The notes: generated by a model not told the origin, from the sequence alone. Shown: positions 1 through 11,064, counted from the stretch's first letter. The stretch is 64,000 nucleotides of DNA from Gnetum montanum (GCA_015680685.1 MNCI01001310.1:27278-91277); one strand, 5' to 3'. Program-made: numbers and translations.

Positions 1-1515
1 TTGGTCCAGTAGTTCTTCATAATATGTTAGACTTAATCTATCACTTATGATCCCTGTGGACATCTACACATCTTTGAGTGTAGTGAAATCTAGTACAAAT
101 ACCGTAAGTGCATTAAGTGTTTTGGAAATTCTATCAATAACCACTTTTGCTAGTATCTTGTACCCTTGGTGCTACATCACCAGTAGTGTTGCCCCCTTGC
201 CTTCCTCCAAGCACATCGAGAAGGTCGCAATGTTCCCAGAAATCTTTAGGAGTGGCTACTATTCTGTGAGAGATACCATTACCTCTCTAGTGCTAGGATT
301 TGACTTTGCAGACAACTATTGTTGTTGGACTAAGAAAATGGATGCACCTCTTTCCATCAGGCTGACTATTTGGGCCACCTCATTTATGTGACTCATCACT
401 AGCTAGTACATAGATGGGTCCCCACCACTCGTGCCTACTCATTGCTCTTGCTTACTCAAGAGCCATTCTCAGTACTTGTGTAATCGTTGGTTTATTGTAG
501 TCACATCTGGCATAATTGTTTCAGTGGTAGGTGGAGGAGGTGGTTGCTACTTCTCTTCTTGAATAGTTGTTATAGGCATCTTATCCTTCATTATCTTCAC
601 CCAATTAGCAGTTGGAGCATGTCTAATAGCATCATTTGTATAGTGGACTATCCCTCCCCTTCAATAGATTTTTCTAATGAGGCATGAGAATGGGAGTGCC
701 TTCCTTCTACATTCATTCTCTTTAAATTACATCTCTATTTCTAGATAGATTAGTTGTGAAAGGATGATAGGGAATCTCCCACTTAGAGCAGCGCATGCAT
801 GGGTGGAAAAGGTAGTGATCTTATTGGGTCTCATTGTGGGGTTTAGGTGAAAGGCTGCAATCTTGTAGTAAATTTTTTCTATCAATGTGAGTGCACCATA
901 CTCCTTACGGTTGACACCATAGCACTATCAAACCCATTTCTTTTTGATGCTGGGGTCTACTTGCATTGGAATCTCAATGAGATTTGCCCCAATTTCTAGC
1001 AACCCAAGTGCTTCAGTAATGGCTAGCACCAAGTAAGACACTAAGATGTCCTTGATTTTGACTGTTGAACTAGTCTACCTGTTGTTCAAAAATAAGAATG
1101 TCTCTCCCATGTACCACTCCCCACTGGAAGTGATAATTGGCGACATGGGAGAGGTCATCAACTGGTCATGTACTTCCTTAGATGCTTACTTTAGGAAAGA
1201 GCCAAAGTTTAACTCCTAGAGCATTATTTTTTGGACCTTCCTTGATCTAATTTGATTCAGATAGGCTTCTGTCAAGGTCACCTCAAGGTTTTCTTACTAA
1301 GCTAGTGCCTCATCTTAGTGGGAATGTTCTGTTGCTACTATTGGTTCTAGAATTTGATGGATAGATTTCACTTCAGCCTCTTCCCTAAGAGGACCCATGG
1401 CATTGGTTGTAATTGGTTATTCCTGGGCTTGTTCTTGGCCCCTTCTTGTTCTTGGCTATTTCTCTCTTTGTTGAGATGATCCTCCTTCCTACATGTATTT
1501 GCCTTTTGGTGTCAT
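1..1515 (-). pseudogene. ORFX, copy A (extra ORF after pol, truncated by window edge)
   Basis: No known function recognised. The reading starts at an ATG at 1515, equivalent to the starts at 35418 and 55389 in the other copies, and runs off the window. Between about 1200 and 960 the conceptual protein (for example KEVHDQL, EWYMGE, ITEALGLLEIGANL) aligns with the same domain in the other copies (EEVHKQL, EWYLEE, AIAKALDIPNFEANI), which shows common descent. The frame carries stops, so it is dead here. It sits downstream of integrase in an Athila-like element, where an env-like or other additional ORF is often found; nothing in the sequence shows a membrane protein. The copy ends before the coiled-coil part seen in the other two. 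Confidence 0.6.
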
Positions 1516-3640
1516 CTATGGTTACAACACATCCATGAATTAGTAGATATAATGTGTAACTTTGAATTTTTTGTATACCTTATCTTGTTAATTAGTTACA
1601 CTTAGCTAAGGTTGTACCATGGTAGATTAATTATTTTATTAATTAATTTTTATTATAAGTGTCATCGGAGCTTGTTGAAAAGGTTTAACTTTTGTAATTT
1701 GGTGTTTAAATGTTGATCTCCTAGTTAAACCTTTATGGGAGTTAGAAAATTGGCAGATTTTTTTTGTCAAAAATGGCATATTTGTGTCCTCCACAACTAA
1801 GAACTTGCCTCTAGTAGCTACAGGGTTAAAGAATAAAGTGATTTGGATAAATGGTTAAGAAGTTATGGGCTCTTTAAGGTTCTGGGCTTTGAAAATTTGA
1901 AAAACTCCTTTGACGTTTATGAACAAATGTGAAAATTTCTAAGGGGTGGTCATGAATATTTATACTATTTTTGCATTATGTTGATGGGGCCACACATACA
2001 AGGCTTCGTATACACATGGGCTCTATCAACAGGGCCCTATTTACAGGGTTCATAAACAAAATTTTCAAGTGTGAATATCTTGAAAAATACAGGGAATTTT
2101 TGAATGAATTTGGGGTCCATGGAGTCCTAGAAAAGCCAAGAATATGATTAAATCATTGAAGAGGATCTTTGAAAGCTCAAAAATTCAAGAATTTTATGGA
2201 GAATGTGTGCATTGAGAAAAATATGTAAAGGAGCACATGGTTGGATGCAAAAGATGGGTGTACGAAAGATTCTGATTACAAGAATGCCTAAGGATAAGGT
2301 TCTTAACCAACCCAACCAAGAGATATGCAAGTGGGTCCTTCCCATAGTAGGCACATGCCTTGTTTTTCCTTGCATAACCTTGACCTAAGGAGTCCATGGG
2401 TCCCTTAGGCAATTAGTGATTAATAGGAGTTAAGGATCAAAACCTGGAAGATTTTACCAAAGAATTCAAGTAGGTCAAACAAAGATACCAAATCAAGAAC
2501 ATGGACACTAGTAGTGAGGTGAGTTATAGGTAGCATGGATGGATGATGGAGAAGGTGAAATGGAATTCTGAATTGGGGTCATAAGAAGTCCCTTGTGGTT
2601 TTGTGTTTAAAATGACCTGAGAAGATCCATCCTTAGTCCAGACCAAACCCAACTACTTTCAGTGACTTTGCATTACCACTCTAAGATCAATCCATCCCCT
2701 CAAGGCACAAGAGTGATCCCATAGAACAACCACCATTCCATAAAAAGAAGAAAAGAAAAGTAGGAAGTGAGAGAGGGCCATAGTTAGAGGGGATCTTTAG
2801 GCATGGGTAACATGTCTTTCTAGTCCCATAAACAATGCTTGTAGCCCGTTTATTTAAGGGATGTGATTTGAATTTCCATCATGTTTATTTTATTTTTTTT
2901 ATTTGTTTTATTTTTTTCTTTTTGAATGGGAACCACACCATGCAAAGACTTTATTCAACTTCCTATTATTGATTGACATGGAATAGTAAGAAATCTATGA
3001 GAAAACTTATGCACCTAAGTAGAAGAGTACAAAGAGTATTGAGTCCCCTTAAAGTCACACCCTATGCAAACCTTTGAAACCTTTCCAATTCTAGAAACTA
3101 CCAAGGTCACAAATTTATTAAAAGTTTATTTAATGAAAGGGACCTCAGACTACCAAAATAAGGAAAACCATAGAATTTATGACTACGTGGATGTCATAGA
3201 CTCACTACTTGTTAATGAAACCATGTCTTAGCCATCGGTACAAAAATTTAAAAATAGAAACTAGAAACTAGGAAACAAAACATTAAGCACAAACCACCAT
3301 TAGCAATAACTACAACACCACTGTGTCTTGTTGGCACAAAACACATTTATTAACAAAAATCAGAAAATCACACTAAAATAAAGTAAAATATATAATAAAG
3401 TGTAAAATACTTAAATAAAGATTTAAATGTACTAATGATGGTGTAAAAAAATGGTGTAAAATAGAAAAAAATTTTAAAAATAAAAAATGTGTAAAATAAA
3501 TAATTCGCAATGACAAAAATGTGCAAAAAAAAAAATAGAAATACTAAGGAGCCACGTATATGATTAGCACAAATGGCCATCTCACCCATGACTAAGTTGG
3601 AAGGAGGAGATCCAAAAAATTAAGTGTGGTTGCCTATCCA
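1516..3640 (-). other. Noncoding spacer between integrase and ORFX, copy A
   Basis: No ORF can be supported here. The stretch corresponds to the spacers at 35419-37650 and 55390-57590. Shared landmarks are a TATAAATA on the minus strand near 1963, about 450 bp before the ORFX start, and one copy of a short motif (TTTAGGCATGGGTAACATG) at 2796-2814. A run at about 2639-2700 also resembles the part of the other spacers that ends in several TGACATCRCATTGTATC-like words. 3360-3540 is very A+T rich. Confidence 0.5.
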
Positions 3641-4760
3641 TTTAGATATTTGTCGCATTGGCTTGCTTGGGCTTGTGGAAAGGCTTTATTTGTTGGATGT
3701 TGACTAACTAATTTTTGTTTGAGGTTTCAAGTTTGTATATAATCATTGCCCCAGAAGGAAAGGTTTCATCAATTATATAAGACCCCTTTCACAACATTTG
3801 GTATTTGGTTTTTTAAGGTATGTGTGTGGGATTCCAATAGAGAACCTTATCTTCCTATTGAAATTTTACTTTTTGTATTCTAAGATCATGCTATTGTTTG
3901 TTGAATGCTTTGTGCACTTCATTCCAAGATAGGGCTACCAATCAATTTTTGTTTAGCACATTTAGGTTGATTAGTCTTTTTTTTTGTGCTAGACTTAGGT
4001 GAAGATCTAGGTCACAGGCTGTTGAGAGTGTATGAAGCTTGAATTGAATTGGAAGCGTTGGAAGTTTTTCATACACTAACTCACAGGGAGAGTAGCCAAT
4101 AGGGAGTTTTCATGTTGAGAAGTAGGCCCAAAGGGAATTATTGAGTTTTGTGCTCCAGTCTCTCCTATATTTGCTAATAGTTCTTGTTAGAATCTTTGTG
4201 ATCTCCCTGTCAATCACCTTTGCTTGACCATTGGCTTGGGGTTGATAAGGTGTTGTTAATTTATGTTCAACCCCAAGCATTGCATGAGTTTTTGAAAAGT
4301 AGCATCTATAAAATGGGTTTCGTTGTTAGAAATCAGTGCACGTGGCATCCCAAACCTATTCTTAACATTTTTTTGTACAAATCTAGTAGTAGTGGATAAT
4401 GTACAATCGATGATGATTACTACTTTTTCCCACTTGGTACAGTAGTCAACGACGACAATTATATATGCCTTCCTATTGGACATGGGTGTGATGGCACCCA
4501 TGAAATCTATTCCCCATATGTCAAAGGGTTTTAGTGGTTGAAGCCACTATTGAAGATCTTTCATACGTGCGGTCATCCCACCATCTCATTGACAGCGCTC
4601 ATAGGATCAGAGAAATTGGTGGGTGTCCTTGAAGATTATGGGCCAATAGTATCCTGCCATTAAGATTTTTATGGCTGTGTATCTCCTAGCATAGTGGCCT
4701 CTACAAGGGCCTTCATGAGAATCCTGGAGAATGCGTAATTGATCTACATTAGGTACACAC
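3640..4760 (-). pseudogene. Integrase domain of Host-1
   Basis: Minus-strand reading of a Ty3/gypsy integrase. An HHCC zinc-finger segment lies at about 4735-4590 (CVPNVDQLRILQDSHEGPC, then RGHYARR, YYWPIIFKD). The catalytic core follows with WGIDFMGAITPMS (first Asp), ISNNETHF (second Asp changed to Asn) and ANGQAKVIDREI (Glu kept), then AYFSTWKLPIGYSPCELVYE towards 4000. The enzyme would join retroelement cDNA to the host genome, but stops and loss of the second acidic residue make this copy inactive. The 5' end of the domain is cut at 4760 by insertion of element B; the missing RNase H side continues at 26657. It is the only integrase of the three minus-strand host copies. Confidence 0.85.
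4756..4760. repeat. Target-site duplication of element B, left copy (CACAC)
   Basis: CACAC at 4756-4760 is repeated at 26657-26661, directly outside the two LTR ends of element B. Five bases is the usual gypsy duplication length. The right side reads CACACACC, so the repeat phase is slightly ambiguous, but the LTR alignment fixes the end at 26656. Confidence 0.75.
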
Positions 4761-4866
4761 TAAAATACCACCAAATTTTGGCCACTGCATCTTGATTGGA
4801 AATTTGTCTAAGTGTCAATACAAGGAAAATTTTTTCTAAGTGTTAGGCCTATGCGCTTCATTATTA

Positions 4867-5395
4867 AGACTATGCTCCAAAGCGTAGTCAACATGGTCTG
4901 CAACACAGGTCTAGATTTGCAAGATATTTCTTAAGTGTTGATAGTAGTTGCAAATTTTTCTAAGTGCCAAGACTATGCTTTCGACTATCAGGACTACACT
5001 TCAGAGCGTAGTTAGCACACAAATTGCCAATTTTGCAAAATTTCCTAAGTGTCAAGCTAGTGGTTGCAGAGCGTGCTTAGCAAGGAAGAAATAGTTTGGC
5101 AAATTTTCTAACTACTGGACTATGCCCTCTATTACACTCTAGAGTGTAGTTAGCATAGTCTGCATGAAGACACCAGTTTTGCAAAAATTTTCTAATTGCT
5201 AAACTACACTCCATACTACGCTCTAGAGTGTAGTCAACATATTCTACATGAAGACACCTATTCTGCAAAATTTTTCTAATTGTTAAGACTATGCTCCTTA
5301 CTACCAGGACTATGCTCTAGAGCATAGTCAACATGAAAGTGCATTTTTTGCAAAATTTGTCTAATTGTTGAAACTACACTCTAGAGTGTAGTCAA
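4867..5395. repeat. Array of GACTAYRCTCT palindromes in the 5' LTR of element B
   Basis: About six copies of a dyad with half-site GACTAYRCTCT, spaced roughly 60-150 bp, lie near 4867, 4989, 5134, 5212, 5308 and 5371. The copy at 5308-5329 is a perfect 22-bp palindrome and that at 5371-5394 is perfect over 20 bp. The intervening DNA is also loosely repeated (for example TTGCAAAATTTTTCTAA). The same array is present in the 3' LTR. Confidence 0.8.
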
Positions 5396-6284
5396 CGTAG
5401 TCATATAGAATTGCTTCTAGGAGCCTCTAAAATGCAACACTGGCCTTCACCTTAGCTTTGAAACTCCTCTAGTAAGTAAGATCAGCAACTTACATTTCTT
5501 TTGCATTTCCCACTTGTCTCAAAATTGTACCCTATGCTTGACACCACTCGAGAGAGTGGACAATGTAGTCGTGGAGCGTAGTCTCCAAACTTGCACTATT
5601 TTGCATTATTTTTAGGTACATTGTAGTTTGTTTGACACTTGCACATGTGGTTGCGTAGCGTAGTCATAGTTTGGCAATCTTGCAAAGTCCATTGGAGCAC
5701 ACTAGCAGAAGACCATTTGCTTCGATGGAGAGCGTAGTTGGGTACAATGTAGTTCCAACTACCCCTCTACCACGTGGTGCTTGATCTACAATTCATGGCA
5801 ACCCTAACCATTTAAATACCCTAGTGCTCAATGTTTTAGGGGTTAGCAAATATAAGCATCTATTGGCATTTTGTCACTTCATTATGGAAGAGCAAGTTTG
5901 AGGCAGAGCATTGACAAGAACCTTTGCATATCACCCAGGATAGCATAGACCAGTGCAGCCCATAGGACACTACGGTGGCCAACCTGACAAGCATAGAGAC
6001 CACGATGAACATTAGTCTTCACAACCCAAACACCTTGAGACTATGACTACACTACCTACTATGCTTGTTTGTACACTACGTACCTCCTCACCTTTCTTGC
6101 AGTTGACTACACTCATCATTTGGGGTGGTGCTGCTTTCTCTCTCGCTCTCTCCTTGCACATTTTGTAGCATTTTTATTTGCATTTTGGCATTTACTCACG
6201 TTTTTTTGCTATTTTTACATGTAACCATGTGTTGACACCTTTTTTTTAGGGAAAACCCTTGACTATGCTCACCCCTGCTGACAT

Positions 6285-6289
6285 CATAG
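6285..6289. repeat. Target-site duplication CATAG flanking the nested unit (left)
   Basis: CATAG at 6285-6289 recurs at 9410-9414, immediately after the right terminus of the inserted unit. The uninterrupted LTR at 26460 reads through this point with a single copy (ACATCATAGACATTGCA). Confidence 0.85.
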
Positions 6290-6399
6290 TGTTGGCACAT
6301 TTGACCATTTCATGGAACAGTTGGACTATCTTATCAAAAATTGGAACATCGTATGGTTGAAAATTTAGAAGTAAACATGTAGCTTTAAGGTTATGGGTT

Positions 6400-7465
6400 G
6401 ATGGGTGTTTTGGAGAAGTTATTCACTGATGTTAAGACCTATGAAATTAAAGTGCCAAATTATTCCTTCGTTGGAGATCGGAAGATATTACAATAGCAAA
6501 GAAATTAGGAAGAAGAGGAAACGTGGTCATTTAAAGACAACGATGTGTGCAGTTCACTATGTTACAAGGCAAGGCGACGATTCAAGGTCAAGCTAGGCAA
6601 AATATGCACAAAAAATTTATCTAAAAGCCAACAGTGGAGATTAGAACTTTGAAGTATGAAAAGGGCATTTGACTGACCGAAGCGTGTCAAAATTGTGCAG
6701 ACTATATTTTCTAATAATATATAATTTAAATATTTGCTGGACAGAGGTCTTCAGTTTGAAGAGGTTTGGAGGTGCTGGAGAATATCAAAGTGGAGAAAGT
6801 CAAACACATCATTTCTATCATTCATGTCAGCCACGGTGGGCCGATCAACCTGCTAGTTGAAACATCGACGCTGCTGGTCACAGGGCTGAGCTGCAGGAGT
6901 TCCGGGAGATGATAGAGTAGCTGTTTGTGCTTAATGGTGTGCTGAATCTTGGCAATTTTATTCCTGTGCTTGAGTTGTTTGATTTTCAGGGCTATGTTTG
7001 CTGCATAAAAAAGGTGAGCAAGAAGCTGAATGTACGTGTGGGTGAGGTAATAGATGAACACTAGAAGCGTATGCAGAGCACAGAAAGGTACACTTCTCAA
7101 GATCTAGTGTATGTTCTCCTGCAACTGAGAGATGATCCACAAATTAGCCTCAGCCAGACAAGGGTAAAGGCGTACACATAGGAAATCATCGTCAGTGGAA
7201 TCGAAAGCTCTGCAACTCTCATGGAATGGGGACTCGCAGGGTTTCTCTATAGCCTCGCATCAATTGAACGAGCCAAAGCAGAACTTGATTCAATAGTAGG
7301 CCATAATCGATGGAATCAGATATCCCGAATGTACCCTTCCTTGTGAGGATCGTGAAAGAAAAAAACACGTCTGCATCTAGTGGCACCAGTACTGGTTATA
7401 CGCTTAACCAGGGAGACCTGCACCATTAACGGTTACCATTCTGGTGGATGCTAGAATTATGATGA
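6400..7465 (+). pseudogene. Cytochrome P450 fragment (A-type, CYP71 clan; CYP750-like by memory)
   Basis: P450s are haem monooxygenases anchored in the ER; plant A-type members act in specialised metabolism. The middle of one is readable in changing frames. At 6820-6890 there is SHGGPINLLVETSTLLVTGL, at 6897-7010 FREMIE, LFVLNGVLNLGNFIPVLELF and FQGYV, and at 7185-7310 an I-helix region (SGIESSATLMEWG, then ERAKAELDSIVGHNRW). At 7355-7460 a K-helix remnant (KTRLHLVAPVL for the usual ETLRLHPVAPVL) is followed by TRETCTINGYH. The N-terminal anchor and the C-terminal haem-binding loop are missing. I see no intron between the I- and K-helix segments. Several stops and frameshifts make it a dead fragment. 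Family assignment beyond A-type is from memory. Confidence 0.8.
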
Positions 7466-7855
7466 ATGTTTGTCCGCAAAGATGAGGGTAACATCAACAC
7501 GTAACCTCCTTCGGTTAAATCAAGCCAGAGCTGATGCCACTGCTGACACCTACTATTTTGATGGTGTCGTTAGTAAAGATGGAGATGGCATTGTTCCAGA
7601 TGTCAAATGCAGCTACACTGCTTTTTTTGCTATTATGTACGTTGTTGAAAATAATGCAAGAAATTCAAGGAAGAAGGGATAGAGAAAGAGAGGACAGAAC
7701 CACCATAAGCTCTGCATCAATGATACCTTGGGTTTCACAGTGGCAAGTGTTGCGGATTATGGATACGACTATTTTAAGAAAGGTTCCCTTAACCATTATC
7801 CAAAATTATAACACAAAAAAATTAAATTAAAATGAATTAATTAGGACATGCATAG
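7466..7855 (+). other. Unassigned segment between P450 fragment and LTR promoter
   Basis: After the P450 homology ends, about 390 bp contain no recognisable domain, although an open stretch at 7470-7682 is present. It may be further captured sequence. A second CATAG occurs at 7851-7855, followed by TGTTAGATATAC. Confidence 0.35.
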
Positions 7856-8173
7856 TGTTAGATATACTTTGACAATATTGCATTGAAAAAGAGAAAATAA
7901 ATTTTTGGGATATTTGTGTAACGTCCTATATAAAGGGGATATTTAGTTAGTATCCATTTTATTCCTAAATTCCATGATAATTGTAGCTAAGGTTAAACTA
8001 CCAAAAAACACATGCGAATGTTAGCATGATTTTCTCCTAACTTTATGTATAAGTTACAACTTCCTAACTTGTTGGGCAAGTAATATCTCCTAACTTGTTG
8101 GGCAAGTTATAACTTCCTTACTTGGGAGAGAAGTTAGCCAAGATATTTTGGAATATGTAACTACCCATGAGAC

Positions 8174-8185
8174 CCTATAAAAAGG
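8174..8185 (+). promoter_or_regulatory. TATA box of the P450-carrying LTR
   Basis: CTATAAAAAGGC follows a region with two near-identical CCTAACTTGTTGGGCAAGT words (8065-8110) and precedes a leader-like sequence. It lies downstream of the P450 fragment, so the fragment would be in U3. Confidence 0.5.
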
Positions 8186-10029
8186 CTTCAGGGGTTAGAG
8201 GAAAAGGGGGAGATAACACACTTTTGATGACACTTGGGGTCTCACTTTGGGTATTGAAGGAAGATTTGTAAAGAAGAAATTGTGAAAGATTGCTTGTAAG
8301 ATGACTTACTAAAGACAACATTTCAGCCTCTTTGTCATAGTCCTGTAAGTTATTCTTATTGTTTTTTATTTTGTTTAAATTTTTTAGCTAGTGGTTTAGA
8401 TAGTATCATGCTTGGCAAGTAATTTTGGGATTTTTTGATTGCTCTTATTGTTCTTGTTGCATGATAGAAAATTTCTATTAAAATTTTTCCATAGAAGAGC
8501 TTGTGTTTGAAAGCCTTAAGAGCATTTTAGTAGTAAATTTTATTATTGTACAATGTATAAGAATTGCTATTGAGATTTTTGTAAGAGAGCCTCTGCTTGT
8601 AGTCATGCCGTTAAACGATTCAATAGTTGAGAGGGTTCAGAAAATCTTTGGTATTTTGATAGGACCAGAATAGATTCTTTTATCTTTAAAGTGAATCTCC
8701 ATGGTATTTCAAACAGAAATTTTCAAGTCTTTTGAAGTTTCTGTTGAATGCAATTGTTGACATCCATTATCTAGCCAAGATAGAGTCTCGTACATGATAG
8801 CTTATGCAGCAATTTTTTGGATAGCATAGTAGGAATGTCTTAAAGAAATTGCTTATTTTGAGCCTTGGAAGTTTGAACAATTTGTAGTTATTGAATTTGG
8901 GATAGCTTTATTGTGAAGTGTTTACTCGTATCGTTTTACCTTGTTTAAACATTTGAGATCTTAACACAAATCTGCTTTCTTTTCTTTCCATTTCCATTGA
9001 ATCTTGCTTTATTTCTAGTTTTCTTGTGAAACTATCTCTTTCTCTTGGAAAAATTAGAAGTAGATTCGCAGAGTTGTGCTCAAATGTTTTTGCAAAACTT
9101 TATTTGTTAGAAGTAGGTATTATAAGGACTGCATAGACTAGTCAATTGAACAGAATAAGAAATCTCAACAACTCACAGTACTTTGCAAAGTTGGCTAAAT
9201 CTCTTTAAGATAAGTCATTTATGGTTTACACACAACCCAATCTTTTCATTTTTCACAACAACACATCACAATAGCACACACACATACTCACATTAACTAC
9301 TGAGTTTATTTGGAGGTATTTGGGCCTTGGTGTTGCCAGAAGACCAGCAAGCACCTAAATCCTATTCGAGGACACTCATTGGCGGTCGCGTCCCAAATGG
9401 TTGCCAACACATAGATGCTGCAAACATCATGCAAGCATTTAATAATGTTTCAACATTGCATTCTATAAGTTCCAGTTTGATCTACAAGACCATTCTGGGC
9501 ACCCCTTCTCTACCTCTAGTAGGCCCTCACATGGATGCGAGGTAAACCTGTGCACACCACAAACCTCTCGATGTACCATTCTAGCTATCGAAATTTTTAG
9601 TGGCTATAGTTTTTAGTCACTAGGAGGAGGGCTAGTGCCATTTCCTTTTGCAGTCTTCATTGGTCATTGCCTCATGTGATCTCTCCACCACTATTTCTAG
9701 CTTTGAGCTAGTGTAGACTTAACACCCCTATGGACCTACCATGGCAGTAGTTGGATATGAGGTTAGCACAGGAGTTGTCTACAAACTAGTTGGTGTAGAC
9801 TAGACCCCATTGTCGGTTCCCCTAGAACCCCACTTGGAAACCTCAAAGCTTACACCTAACACTTAGCTAAATTCTAGGCACTCAGGAGAGCATAGCTAGC
9901 TATTAGCATAGAGAGTGTAGTTGGCTCTTAGCATAGTAAGTATAGTCCAGAGTTAGCCATTTTCAATAGCTTCTATAGTTAGTCGTTTTTCATAGTTTTT
10001 ACACTTAGCCATTTTTCTACTATTTTCAT

Positions 10030-10939
10030 TGATGAGTCATGGTCTGTCAGGTCCTATTATTGGACCCTTGTTATCGAAACCTTGATACAAGATACCAAGT
10101 TTGATAGGTCCTGATATTGGACCCCTGTTATCGGAGCTGCGATATCGTGGCCTGCATTCGATATCGCGTATGTGATATCACGGTTCTCGTGCGAGCCTAT
10201 AAATAAAAGGTGATACATTTGGTTTTGGCATTAGTTGTTAGTTCCTTACCCAAACTCTTATGGTTTTTCCTTCTTAGAGTTAGAATTATTTCTCAGTGCA
10301 TGCCCCCAGTGTGATGATTGTAATTGTATGGCATCCTTATTTGAGTGTGACGTACTTGGACACGCACATGACCAGCAATAAAGATCGAGATTACTTCATC
10401 ATTGCAGCATCCACTTAGCTTAATTATTTAATTAATTATCATTGTTATTGTTATTTATTGCTTTTGTAGTTAACATCTCTTTACCCTAACCTCCTATTAA
10501 ACATGGAATGAGTACGACTTGATCATAAGCATTTAAGTGTGACTACTTGGTAACCCAGTAGCATACCTAGGATTTGTGCTTGGTAATCCTAGTGGTAGTC
10601 ATGAATGAGGTCCAAGCTGTGTATAGATGATTGAGGAATAGATGCTCATCGCATTTAGGCTAGCTTAGATTCTCTCTCACCCTCTCTCTCTTAGCTTAGT
10701 TGATATTATTTCCCATTAGCCATAGGAGTAGCATTAGTATAGGAAGACATCATACACCTCACTCTGGACTAAAGCATATGTGAAAAAGCTAATACTAGTC
10801 TAGGTGGGAAGACAATGAACTACAATATAAGAGTAACTATCTAGAAACCACAACTAGCCCGTCTGCAGAGTTTGACCGGATCGTGCGTGAAACGCTCGTG
10901 TTCGTATGGTCGAGTGTAGGGGTACCTCGCCACTCATCA
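10030..10939 (+). mobile_element. Solo LTR (Athila-like family) in the leader of element B
   Basis: The 910-bp unit begins TGATGAGT and ends ACTCATCA (perfect 8-bp inverted repeat) and is flanked on both sides by TTCAT (10025-10029 and 10940-10944). A TATA box (CCTATAAATAAAAGG, 10197) follows a cluster of GATATC palindromes. The termini and the block with GGTTACCAAG/GGTAACCCAGTAGC match the LTRs of Host-1, D and Host-2, so it is the same superfamily. No internal sequence remains, as expected after recombination between two LTRs. It keeps more CpG (for example around 10875-10915) than its surroundings, so it may be the youngest insertion here. Confidence 0.9.
10085..10195 (+). promoter_or_regulatory. 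GATATC palindrome cluster upstream of the solo-LTR TATA box
   Basis: GCGATATCG, TTCGATATCGCG and GTGATATCACGG lie within about 60 bp (10138-10186), just upstream of the TATA at 10197. Decayed equivalents (GATATCATAGATATGATATT) stand upstream of the TATA in the Host-2 LTR near 48740-48765 and in the Host-3 LTR near 52360-52385. Confidence 0.5.
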
Positions 10940-11064
10940 TTCATAGTTAGCCATTTTTTGAGCTAGCAAAATCAACCATTTTCTTGTCTTTCACAAATAG
11001 CAAACTTTTGCATCTCATCCTTCGCATCATGAACCTTGAGTGTTCTTCAACCTTTGTTCCAAGC

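Larger units (their letters stand above)
6290..9409 (+). mobile_element. Solo-LTR-like unit carrying a P450 fragment, inserted in the 5' LTR of B
   Basis: The 3120-bp insert begins TGTTGGCA and ends TGCCAACA, a perfect 8-bp terminal inverted repeat of LTR type, and is flanked by a CATAG duplication. No gag or pol is visible inside. 8000-9400 looks like the promoter-to-U5 part of a plant LTR, with a TATA box (CTATAAAAAGGC at 8174). The 6400-7460 part is a decayed cytochrome P450. The simplest reading is a solo LTR whose U3 captured host cDNA or gene sequence. The alternative is a smaller LTR starting at TGTTAGATATAC (7856), which is also preceded by CATAG, next to a separate fragment. Confidence 0.65.
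4761..9608 (+). repeat. 5' LTR of element B (interrupted by the unit at 6290-9409)
   Basis: Pieces 4761-6289 and 9415-9608 align end to end with the 3' LTR at 24997-26656; the last 24 bases after CTAG correspond base for base in length (9585-9608 and 26633-26656), which fixes the right border. The left border reads TAAAATACC where the 3' copy reads TGAAACATT, so the canonical TG has become TA. The native length is about 1.72 kb. It holds an array of palindromes (4867-5395) and many GAGCRTAGT words. The two LTRs differ by many C/T and G/A changes, consistent with long decay. I could not identify a convincing primer-binding site after 9608. Confidence 0.8.
9609..11064 (+). other. 5' leader of element B, interrupted by a solo LTR
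   Basis: The native leader (9609-10029 and 10945-11064) has no supported gene. It is rich in CATAGTTAGCCATTTT-like words and in GAGCATAG/GTGTAGTTGG words like those in the LTR. Immediately after the LTR I see GTTTTTAGTCACTAGG, which does not match a primer-binding site I know. Confidence 0.5.

Noticed and set aside
47-391. Open stretch of 114 codons on the plus strand
   Set aside because: It lies antisense to ORFX copy A and has no homologous reading in the other two copies; treated as chance.
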